Below, piece by piece: positions 1-5,754 of a stretch of 6,349 bases of DNA. Under the pieces are notes generated by a model. That model made no database searches, was not told the DNA's origin, and saw only the letters and a program-made list of their open reading frames with translations. Positions within the stretch are counted from its first letter, which is position 1; every line of letters starts with the position of its first letter. Source of the DNA: Gemmatimonadales bacterium. Its GTDB lineage: Bacteria; Gemmatimonadota; Gemmatimonadetes; Gemmatimonadales; GWC2-71-9. The translations under genes and the position numbers were made by a program. The stretch is taken from NCBI GenBank assembly GCA_025924275.1, contig JAICEH010000124.1, forward strand, positions 1-6,349, in the 5' to 3' direction.

Positions 1-295
1 CGTGAAGCAGGCGATCGGCCGGCAGGCGGCGCGGAGCCTGGCGCCGGTGGCCGCGCAGCGCCTCATCCGCGAGGCCGCCACGGGTGCGCTCCGCGCCCCG
101 CGCCGACCCTGGCGGGCGCCGGCGCCATCCACCATCGAGGTGGAGTTCCGCTTCACCACCCAGGCCGAGATGGCCGAGCTCCTCCCCGGGAGCGAACGCC
201 GGGGGCCACGCAGTGTCGCCTACACCCACGACGACTTCGTGGCCCTGTATCGCGCCTGGCGTGCGATGTACAACCTCGCGGGCTCTGCGGTCTAG
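1..295 (+). CDS. M55 family D-aminopeptidase (DppA-like), C-terminal fragment
   Basis: This is the 3' end of a gene entering from the left edge; about 97 residues are visible, ending at TAG 293-295. The GTG at position 2 is only the first start-like codon in the window, not a convincing start. The tail resembles the C-terminus of DppA-type D-aminopeptidases (peptidase family M55). It has an amphipathic helix rich in Ala and Arg (residues 1-35), then a beta strand 'IEVEFRF', a motif around 'AELLPGSERRGPRSVAY' (residues 58-74) and a closing helix 'DDFVALYRAWRAM'. Family members are zinc enzymes that cleave N-terminal D-amino acids from short peptides, generally in the cytoplasm. The metal ligands lie in the N-terminal part, outside the window, so activity cannot be judged here. 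The gene ends one base before the convergent mscL stop. The family call rests on recall of the C-terminal pattern and is fairly but not fully secure. Confidence 0.72.
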   Translation, partial: VKQAIGRQAARSLAPVAAQRLIREAATGALRAPRRPWRAPAPSTIEVEFRFTTQAEMAELLPGSERRGPRSVAYTHDDFVALYRAWRAMYNLAGSAV

Positions 296-296
296 G

Positions 297-737
297 CTAG
301 ATGTCCGCCGTGCAGTGGCCGCACTTCGTGGCCTTGAGCGGCACGGCGCCGAGGCAGCGGGGGCACTCCCGGGTGGACGGTGGTGCGGGCGCCTCGGCGC
401 GCAGGCGGTTCATTCCCTTCACCATCAGGAACACGGCGAAGGCGAGGATCAGGAAGCTGATGAAGTTGCTGACGAACGTCCCGTAGCTCATCACCGTCGC
501 CCCCGCCTCCCGGGCGGCCGCCAGGGTCGGATACGGCCCGGCCGCCGTCGCCCCCGCCCTGAGCACCATGAACTTGTCGGCGAAGTCGATGCCGCCGGTG
601 AGCAGGCCGAGCGGCGGCATCAGGATGTCGTCCACGAGGGACTTGATGATGGTGCCGAATGCGCCGCCGATGATGATGCCGACGGCCATGTCCACCATGT
701 TGCCCTTGAGGGCGAACTCCTTGAACTCCTTGAGCAT
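297..737 (-). CDS. mscL: Large-conductance mechanosensitive channel MscL with C-terminal zinc ribbon
   Basis: A complete 146-residue protein. The N-terminal part closely follows MscL: the amphipathic helix 'MLKEFKEFALKGN' (1-13), then TM1 (about 15-45) with 'VDMAVGIIIGGAFGTI' and the hallmark 'DDILMPPLGLLTGGIDF'. A periplasmic loop (about 55-82) precedes TM2 (about 84-108, 'FVSNFISFLILAFAVFLMVKGMN'-like). MscL is a homopentameric inner-membrane channel that opens under membrane tension to release solutes on hypo-osmotic shock. Instead of the C-terminal helical bundle of the E. coli protein, this one ends in a Cys4 ribbon: CPRC at 125-128 and CGHC at 139-142. ATG 735-737 is preceded by AGGAGG with 4-nt spacing and by a sigma70-like promoter at 779-807, so it is probably transcribed alone. 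It is divergent from the lipoprotein/receptor operon and abuts the peptidase gene tail to tail. The identification is very secure; zinc binding is inferred from the four cysteines. Confidence 0.97.
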   Translation of the reverse strand: MLKEFKEFALKGNMVDMAVGIIIGGAFGTIIKSLVDDILMPPLGLLTGGIDFADKFMVLRAGATAAGPYPTLAAAREAGATVMSYGTFVSNFISFLILAFAVFLMVKGMNRLRAEAPAPPSTRECPRCLGAVPLKATKCGHCTADI

Positions 738-741
738 CGAT

Positions 742-747
742 CCTCCT
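742..747 (-). promoter_or_regulatory. Shine-Dalgarno site of mscL
   Basis: Read on the - strand this is a perfect AGGAGG, four bases before the ATG at 737-735. It fixes the mscL start and is the strongest ribosome binding site in the window. Confidence 0.85.
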
Positions 748-778
748 GGCGGCGGGGGCCCGTGGGTGGCTGCAGGGC

Positions 779-807
779 AGATTGGCCCCCGGCGTGAGCC
801 CCGTCAA
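779..807 (-). promoter_or_regulatory. Probable sigma70-type promoter of mscL
   Basis: On the - strand a -35 hexamer TTGACG (807-802, one mismatch to TTGACA) is followed after exactly 17 bases by CAATCT (784-779). The -10 is weak overall but keeps the two most conserved bases of TATAAT, A at position 2 and T at position 6. Transcription would start near 772, giving a leader of about 35 nt that includes the Shine-Dalgarno site. The geometry and the placement directly upstream of mscL support it; the poor -10 keeps confidence moderate. Confidence 0.5.
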
Positions 808-948
808 GCCGCTGCCCCTTCCCCCCGGCGCGGCGGCGTGGCAGACTCTCTCGCCCATCGACCGATTCCGGGCGCGTGCCCGTGTGCAACGCCACCCACC
901 CCCGGCGTCTCCCCACCCGATCCACCCCCCCGGACAAGCCGAGCCACG

Positions 949-2109
949 ATGACCAGAGCGCGACCCGCCCTCCGCTCCGTGCCGTGGATCCTCCTCGCCG
1001 CCCTCGCGTGCGGCCACGAGGACCCCATCGAGCCGGGCAGTGGGGGTGCCACCGGCCCGTTCGCCCCTGGCGACCCCGTGCGGCTGACCCTGTCGCCCGG
1101 TTACGACCGGACGCCGTCCTGGCTGCCCGACGGGAGCGGCATCATCCACAGCTTCGACCGGACCCAGAGCGGGCAGTTCGACCGCTGCCTGGGGGTGGTG
1201 CCCGCGGGGGGGGCGTCGCGCACGTTCGAGTTCTGCGGGGCGGGGGCCGGCAGCCCCGACTCCCTCGACGCGCTGGAGGGTGCGGGGGCCAGCGCCGGCG
1301 GCCGCCTGATGTTCCAGTGGTCCCAGACCAGCGGCGTCCGCACCTCGCCCAACTCGAGCGCCCTCGGGGTGGCGACGCTCGCCAGCCCCTGGGACTTCAC
1401 GCCGCTCCTCCTCATGCGGAACACGCTGCCCGGGGGCCGGGTGCACGCCCGCGCGGCGCGCGTGGACTGGCTGGACGAGGACCGCGCGGTGTACCTGGGA
1501 GAGGACCTGCTCTATCCCCGTGCGTGCTCGAACTGCATCCCGGACACCATCCCGGTCGGACGCGAGGGCGTGCTCGTGAACCTCGGCGGTGCGGCCCCCT
1601 CGTTCACCATCATCCCGGGCACCGAGAATGCGACCTCGCTCGCCGGGACGCCGGGGAGCGAGCAGCTCTACCTCACCCTGCCGCTCGACACGCGGGTCTT
1701 CCGCCTGCCGGTGACCGGCGGCGTGCCCGAAGTGGTCCACGACTTCGGCGCCCTGGGGGTGGTTCGCGACGTTGCGGTGGCGGCGGGGCGCCTCTATGCG
1801 ATCGTCGGCGGGCGCGTGTTCGCCGCCGGCGACCCGATCCTCGGCACCTGGCAGGAGGACGCCGGCGGGATGCTCTATGTCCTCGACCTGGCCAGCGGCA
1901 GTGCCACGGAAGTGCCGATGGGGGGCGACCGCCTGCTCCGCCGGCCGTATCCCGACCCGACCGGCGGCACGGGCATCGCCGTGGAGGGCTACGCGCTCAC
2001 CCTCATTCGCGACGACCTTGGCAACGTGGTCGACTCGCTGGTCTCCCGGGTCCCGGACCTCTGGCAGTACCAGCGGCCCGCGGGCCTCCCGGCCGCGAGG
2101 GGCCGGTGA
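949..2109 (+). CDS. Putative outer-membrane lipoprotein with PD40/TolB-like propeller motif
   Basis: A 386-residue protein with no gene name I recognise. The N-terminus looks like a lipoprotein signal: basic 'MTRARPALRS', a hydrophobic core 'VPWILLAALA' and Cys21. The lipobox A-L-A-C has Ala at -3 and is therefore imperfect. After Cys come acidic and flexible residues ('GHEDPIEPGSGG'), a plausible tether. Residues 51-69 contain 'DRTPSWLPDGSGIIHSF', a good match to the PD40/WD40-like repeat of TolB-type beta-propellers. The rest is strand-rich with many Gly/Asp turns, consistent with but not proving further propeller blades. Other cysteines are C80, C96, C193 and C196, the last two as CSNC. 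Start ATG 949 was chosen because it directly precedes the signal peptide; no Shine-Dalgarno site precedes it. GTG 979 would remove the basic n-region and is less likely. The stop overlaps the start of the downstream TonB-dependent receptor, so a shared function in uptake or binding at the outer membrane is likely; the substrate is unknown. Confidence 0.8.
   Translation: MTRARPALRSVPWILLAALACGHEDPIEPGSGGATGPFAPGDPVRLTLSPGYDRTPSWLPDGSGIIHSFDRTQSGQFDRCLGVVPAGGASRTFEFCGAGAGSPDSLDALEGAGASAGGRLMFQWSQTSGVRTSPNSSALGVATLASPWDFTPLLLMRNTLPGGRVHARAARVDWLDEDRAVYLGEDLLYPRACSNCIPDTIPVGREGVLVNLGGAAPSFTIIPGTENATSLAGTPGSEQLYLTLPLDTRVFRLPVTGGVPEVVHDFGALGVVRDVAVAAGRLYAIVGGRVFAAGDPILGTWQEDAGGMLYVLDLASGSATEVPMGGDRLLRRPYPDPTGGTGIAVEGYALTLIRDDLGNVVDSLVSRVPDLWQYQRPAGLPAARGR
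2097..2102 (+). promoter_or_regulatory. Ribosome binding site of the TonB-dependent receptor, inside the lipoprotein gene
   Basis: GAGGGG lies in the last codons of the lipoprotein gene. Its GAGG core (2097-2100) is 5 bases before GTG 2106. That GTG overlaps the lipoprotein TGA (2107-2109) as GTGA. Together these fix the receptor start and suggest coupled translation. Confidence 0.6.
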
Positions 2110-4886
2110 CCGCCCGGCGCCTCTTCCTGGCCGCCGCCTTCGGATTCGCGGCGGCGGGGCCGGCCCTGGCCCAGACTTCCGGCGCGATCGCGGGCCGGGT
2201 CACCGACCGCTCGACCGGGCTCCCGCTGGCCGAGGTCTCCGTGATCGTGGACCACGGCGTCCGGGGCGACGTGAGCGACACCGCCGGCCGCTATCGGGCC
2301 CGGGAGGTCCGGAGCGGGTGGCACCACCTCCGCGCCCAGCTCATCGGCTTCCGGCCGTTCGTCGCCGAGAGCGTGTTCGTGAGCGCGGGCCAGACGACGA
2401 CGCTCGACATCGCCCTCTCCCCCGTGGCGGTCACCCTCGACTCGCTCGTGGTGGAGGCGCGAGTCGATCCCATCCTCGACCCGCTCGCCACCCGGAGCGA
2501 GCAGACCTACACGGCCGAGGAGATCCGCCGCCTCCCGATCAGCTCGGTGCAGGAGGCGATCGCCCTCTCCGCCGGCACCATCGAGGGGAGCTACCGGGGC
2601 GGGCGGGTGGGACAGGAGTCGTTCATCCTCGACGGACTCGGGATCAAGAACCAGCTCGATGCCTCCACCGGGGAGCTCGGGCTCCGGCTGCCCACCGACA
2701 TCCTCACCGAGGCGTCGCTGGTCACCAACGGGTTCTCCGCGCGCTACGGCCAGGCGGTGTCGGGGATGATCAACGCGGTGACCCGCGACGGGGGCGAGCG
2801 CTGGGCCGGCGGGGTCCGGTACGAGACCGACCGGCCGTTCAGCGGCGCCGGCGACTTCGGCCTCGACCGGGTGGTGCTCATGGCCGACGGCCCGCTCCCC
2901 CTGGGCATCCGCGCCGTGGGCGTGCTGGACGCCACCGCGCGGCTCGACGCCGACCCGGTGAACGCGCCCCCGCCGCCCGACCCCCGGGATCCGCGGGCCG
3001 AGCAGGACTGGCTGCTGCCCCACAACGCGGGCGAACAGTACGACCTGGCGGCCAAGCTCACCATCCCGCTCGGCCTGCGCCACTCGATCCGCCTGTTCGG
3101 CCTGCGCTCGATCGCCCAGCGGCTGCTCTTCGACCAGACGTTCAAGTACGACACCGACCTCGCACCGGGTCAGCGGCTCACCGGCACGCTCCTGTCGGGC
3201 CACTACCAGTATGCGGCGGCCGTCGGCGCCAGCCTGCCGCTCGTGGCCGACCTCCGTCTCGGTTGGTTCGACCGCGAGTTCATGCGCGGCGAGCTGGTGG
3301 AGACTCCCGACGGCCGGTTCGGCGCCTTCACCGGCGAGCGCTACGCCTTCCTGGACGAGGACCTGGCCCGCCGCCAGGACACCGCAGCGGCCGCCGCCCC
3401 CCTCCCGGGCTACCGCGCCCCGCTCTACAGCGACCGCACCGTGTGGGGCGTGCCGGCGTTCTTCCTCGGCACCGGCTCACGCGGCGACCTGGGCTGGAGC
3501 CGGTTCAACGAGCTGCGGGCGCAGTTCGACGCGGCCCTCGGCACCGGCCGGACCACCGACCTGTACGTCGGGGGCGAGGTGATCGACCAGCGGGTCCGGA
3601 CCTTCTCCCGGATCCAGGGCTGGGCGCCGGTGGGCGACACGGTCCCGCCCGCCACGGCGTCCGATTTCTCCCCGCTCACGATGGCCGCCTACGCCGAGGC
3701 GCAGGTCCGGGTGAACGACCTGGCGGTCACCGCCGGGATCCGCTACGACCAGTTCGATCCCGGCGCGGACCTGCCCGGGGCGCAGCTCGGCGCGCGGCGG
3801 CGGCTCAACCCCCGGGTCGGGGTGTCCACCGTGCTCCGCGGCGCCACCTTCGTGGCGAGTTACGGCCGGTTCAGCCAGTCGCCCGACTTCCAGTTCCTCG
3901 TGGACGGCTCCTTCGACGACACCACGCGCACCGGGCGCTTCCGGCGCGGCAACCCGAATCTCGGATTCGAGGATTCGCACCAGTTCGAGTTCAGCCTCCG
4001 GACCCGGCCCCGGCCCCTCGTCGCCCTCCGGCTCAACGCCTACTTCAAGCGGCTCGACGGCATGGTCTCCTCCACCCCGCTCGGCGTGGACCCGGACTCG
4101 TCGATCTTCGGCAATGGCGACTACGGCAACGTCCGCGGTGGTGAGGTCATCTTCGAGCGGGAGTTCCACCGCGGCTTCGGCGCCCGCGTCGCCTACACCC
4201 TGCAGTACGCCACGGCGTCGAGCTCCAGCGCCTACGTCACCACCCGGCTCCCGAAGATCGACCCGCTCACGGGCGACACGGTCTTTCCCGGCAAGGTGGA
4301 CTTCCCCCTGGACTTCGACCAGCGGCACACCCTGATCGCCCTGGTCCAGGGCGAGACCCACGCCCTGTTCGGCCCGGCCCTCGGCGGGCTCCGGCCATTC
4401 GCCGGGCTCGAGGGCGCGGAGATCTTCCGCTACGGCTCCGGCCTTCCCTATTCGCGCACCGACGCCAGCGGCGATTCCCTGATCGGCCCGCCGAACGACT
4501 CCCGCCTGCCCTCCACCATGACGCTCGACGCCCTGCTCCGCCGGCCGTTCGCCCTGGGCCGCGCGCGGGCGAGCGTCTACCTCGACGTGCGCAACGTCTT
4601 CAACCGGGTGAACACGGTGGCGGTCCGGCGGGACACGGGTACGCCCAACCTGCCGGAGGACCGGATCGCGGAGGAGGCGGAGTTCGCGTACCAGGAGAAC
4701 CCGGGCCCCATCCCCTACGAGTCGGCCCGGTACCGGCCGTGGGCCGATGCCAACGGGGACGGAGTGATCCAGGGTCGGGACGAGCTGTACCCGCTCTATC
4801 TCTCGGCCGCGCGGGACTTCTACCAGCCGTTGTTCGCCTACGGCACGCCGCGCCTGCTGCGGCTGGGAGTCGAAGTGGCGTTCTGA
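2106..4886 (+). CDS. TonB-dependent outer-membrane receptor with N-terminal carboxypeptidase-regulatory-like domain
   Basis: A 926-residue transporter that would take up an unidentified ligand across the outer membrane using TonB/ExbBD energy. Residues 1-22 form a signal peptide cut after 'GPALA', leaving Gln23. Residues about 26-106 are a CarboxypepD_reg-like beta-sandwich ('GAIAGRVTDRSTGLPLAEVSV', 'DTAGRYR'). 'LDSLVVEA' (111-118) is the usual linker before the plug (about 132-230), which shows 'EEIRRLPISSVQEAIALSAG', 'SFILDGLGIKNQ' and 'GFSARYGQAVSGMINAVTRDGG'. The beta-barrel follows (about 235-926) and ends in 'LRLGVEVAF', with the C-terminal Phe expected of outer-membrane proteins. There is no STN signalling domain, so direct sigma/anti-sigma signalling is not expected. 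Residues 881-892 form an EF-hand-like loop. GTG 2106 is chosen because it begins the signal peptide, has a nearby GAGGGG and overlaps the lipoprotein stop. The frame stays open far upstream (to 876), but that stretch is antisense-like Arg/Pro-rich shadow sequence. The style resembles Oar/SusC-type receptors. Confidence 0.93.
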   Translation: MTARRLFLAAAFGFAAAGPALAQTSGAIAGRVTDRSTGLPLAEVSVIVDHGVRGDVSDTAGRYRAREVRSGWHHLRAQLIGFRPFVAESVFVSAGQTTTLDIALSPVAVTLDSLVVEARVDPILDPLATRSEQTYTAEEIRRLPISSVQEAIALSAGTIEGSYRGGRVGQESFILDGLGIKNQLDASTGELGLRLPTDILTEASLVTNGFSARYGQAVSGMINAVTRDGGERWAGGVRYETDRPFSGAGDFGLDRVVLMADGPLPLGIRAVGVLDATARLDADPVNAPPPPDPRDPRAEQDWLLPHNAGEQYDLAAKLTIPLGLRHSIRLFGLRSIAQRLLFDQTFKYDTDLAPGQRLTGTLLSGHYQYAAAVGASLPLVADLRLGWFDREFMRGELVETPDGRFGAFTGERYAFLDEDLARRQDTAAAAAPLPGYRAPLYSDRTVWGVPAFFLGTGSRGDLGWSRFNELRAQFDAALGTGRTTDLYVGGEVIDQRVRTFSRIQGWAPVGDTVPPATASDFSPLTMAAYAEAQVRVNDLAVTAGIRYDQFDPGADLPGAQLGARRRLNPRVGVSTVLRGATFVASYGRFSQSPDFQFLVDGSFDDTTRTGRFRRGNPNLGFEDSHQFEFSLRTRPRPLVALRLNAYFKRLDGMVSSTPLGVDPDSSIFGNGDYGNVRGGEVIFEREFHRGFGARVAYTLQYATASSSSAYVTTRLPKIDPLTGDTVFPGKVDFPLDFDQRHTLIALVQGETHALFGPALGGLRPFAGLEGAEIFRYGSGLPYSRTDASGDSLIGPPNDSRLPSTMTLDALLRRPFALGRARASVYLDVRNVFNRVNTVAVRRDTGTPNLPEDRIAEEAEFAYQENPGPIPYESARYRPWADANGDGVIQGRDELYPLYLSAARDFYQPLFAYGTPRLLRLGVEVAF
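4746..4781 (+). other. EF-hand-like calcium-binding loop in the TonB-dependent receptor
   Basis: Residues 881-892 of the receptor read DANGDGVIQGRD. This fits the EF-hand/dockerin loop D-x-N-x-D-G-x-I-x-x-x-D, with Asp at positions 1 and 5, Asn at 3, Gly at 6, Ile at 8 and Asp at 12. It lies some 35 residues before the barrel's end, after an 'RYRPWA' segment, which would suit an extracellular loop before the last strand. Similar loops are common in SusC/Oar-like receptors. Calcium binding is inferred. Confidence 0.6.
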
Positions 4887-4889
4887 GCG

Positions 4890-4927
4890 GTGAGGACCGT
4901 GACCGGGGGGATCCCCCTCCCCCTCAC
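4890..4927. terminator. Possible weak bidirectional terminator hairpin at the convergent junction
   Basis: Between the receptor stop (4884-4886) and the metallophosphoesterase stop (- strand TGA at 4926-4924), GTGAGG (4890-4895) can pair with CCTCAC (4922-4927). It encloses a G-run (4905-4910) and C-runs (4913-4917 and 4919-4923) that can also pair. No U-tract follows on either strand, so intrinsic termination would be atypical. It overlaps the last codons of the metallophosphoesterase gene. Confidence 0.3.
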
Positions 4928-5733
4928 GGCAGTTCGAGCACCCTTTCCACGCCGGGCCGGCCGTACCGCGCCCCGCCCACGGCGCAGGTGAGGTTGGGCG
5001 CGATCGCGAGGCCCTCCCGGCGCACGTGGGCGTGGCCCGAGAGCACCCGGAAGGTGACCTGCGGGTTCGCCTCCGCCACGGCCAGCAGCGCCAAGCCGAG
5101 CTGGCGCGCCACGTACCAGGGGGCGATCCACTCGCCGTCGGGGTGGCGGCCCTCCCCCGCGGAGAGCGGCCACGGCGGCACGTGGGTGGCCACGAGCACC
5201 GACGCGTGGGTCCGGGCGGCCGCGGCGACCTTGGGCACCAGCTCGGCTTCGGCGGCATCCGCGAGGGTCCGGGAGGCCGCCACGATCCCGGCGTGGTCGT
5301 CCGCCTCCGCGTACTCCCCCACCAGCTCCCAGTCCTGCATCCGGAACCTCGGTGCCTCCCACCGCCCCGCGCGGGCGTCGTACCATCCGTCGTGCCCGAC
5401 CAGGGCCACTCCCGGAGCCAGGGTCACCGGTTCGGCCGTGGTGAGGTAGACCAGGCCGGCGGTCTCCTCGCCCAGCCGGTGAACGGCCGCCCGCACCGTC
5501 GCCACCGCGCTCCCCCAGAAGTCGTGGTTCCCCAGGATGAAGTAGACCGGCCGGTCCGCCATCCGCCGGTACGCCCGGAGCCACCGCAGCAGCGAGCTGC
5601 CGGTGGCGAAGTCGCCCGTGACCACCACCGCGTCCGGGTCGGCCTCCTGCAGCGCGGCGACGTGCGCCGTGAGGGCGGCGAGCGTCGCGTGGTCGAGATG
5701 GAGATCGGTGACCCAGGCGAGCCGGAAGGCCAC
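4924..5733 (-). CDS. Calcineurin-like metallophosphoesterase, cytosolic
   Basis: A 269-residue protein with the full metallophosphoesterase motif set: D10-x-H12 ('VTDLHLDH'), G40-D41 ('VVTGDFA'), G68-N69-H70-D71 ('ILGNHDFWG'), H184 ('VATHVPPW') and G233-H234-A235-H236 ('LSGHAHVRR'). These residues bind a dinuclear metal centre and cleave phosphoester bonds. There is no signal peptide or transmembrane segment, so it should act in the cytoplasm. The substrate cannot be told from sequence: the superfamily includes cyclic-nucleotide phosphodiesterases, nucleases and lipid-precursor hydrolases. Start GTG 5733 is the only reasonable start; the in-frame codon eight positions upstream is a stop, and the DxH motif begins at residue 10. 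No clear Shine-Dalgarno site is visible. It lies 21 bases downstream of the CtaG-like gene on the same strand, so the two are probably co-transcribed. It is convergent with the TonB-dependent receptor. Confidence 0.9.
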   Translation of the reverse strand: MAFRLAWVTDLHLDHATLAALTAHVAALQEADPDAVVVTGDFATGSSLLRWLRAYRRMADRPVYFILGNHDFWGSAVATVRAAVHRLGEETAGLVYLTTAEPVTLAPGVALVGHDGWYDARAGRWEAPRFRMQDWELVGEYAEADDHAGIVAASRTLADAAEAELVPKVAAAARTHASVLVATHVPPWPLSAGEGRHPDGEWIAPWYVARQLGLALLAVAEANPQVTFRVLSGHAHVRREGLAIAPNLTCAVGGARYGRPGVERVLELP

Positions 5734-5754
5734 GGCGAGCCGGGACGCGGCGCG

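Larger units (their letters stand above)
738..948. other. Divergent intergenic region between mscL and the lipoprotein operon
   Basis: This 211-bp non-coding stretch holds the mscL promoter and ribosome binding site on the - strand and must also hold the start signals of the lipoprotein/receptor operon on the + strand. I found no convincing + strand -35/-10 pair. A weak candidate (TGGCAG at 839-844, then CGATTC after 18 bases) is too poor to call. The last 60 bases before the lipoprotein start are pyrimidine-rich, with seven consecutive C at 925-931. No inverted repeat suggesting an operator was noticed by eye. Confidence 0.7.

Noticed and set aside
839..868. Possible + strand promoter for the lipoprotein operon (TGGCAG and CGATTC, 18-base spacing)
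   Set aside because: Both hexamers match the consensus too poorly to separate from chance in this composition.
568..948. N-terminal extension of the lipoprotein frame to ATG 568
   Set aside because: It would run antisense through the start of mscL and its promoter, and would place 127 unlikely residues before the lipoprotein signal peptide.
1531..1542. CSNC in the lipoprotein as a haem c attachment site
   Set aside because: The residue after the second Cys is Ile, not the His required by the CxxCH motif.
292..1740. Long - strand open frame (482 codons) opposite the lipoprotein gene and running through mscL out of frame
   Set aside because: The translation is low-complexity Arg/Gly/His-rich and has no recognisable motif. 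The real genes in the same region have signal peptides, domains and proper starts.
876..2105. Upstream in-frame extension of the TonB-dependent receptor reading frame, about 410 codons
   Set aside because: The extension overlaps the whole lipoprotein gene, is Arg/Pro/Gly-rich without any domain, and would bury the clear signal peptide that starts at GTG 2106. It is a high-GC shadow frame.
1772..4144. Long + strand open frame (790 codons) within the lipoprotein and receptor genes
   Set aside because: It is an Arg/Pro/Ala-rich frame-shifted shadow of two well-supported genes, typical of DNA this rich in G and C.
3477..5258. Long - strand open frame (593 codons) antisense to the receptor and overlapping the metallophosphoesterase
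   Set aside because: No domain or signal is visible, and it conflicts with the motif-complete metallophosphoesterase in another frame of the same strand. It is a composition artefact.
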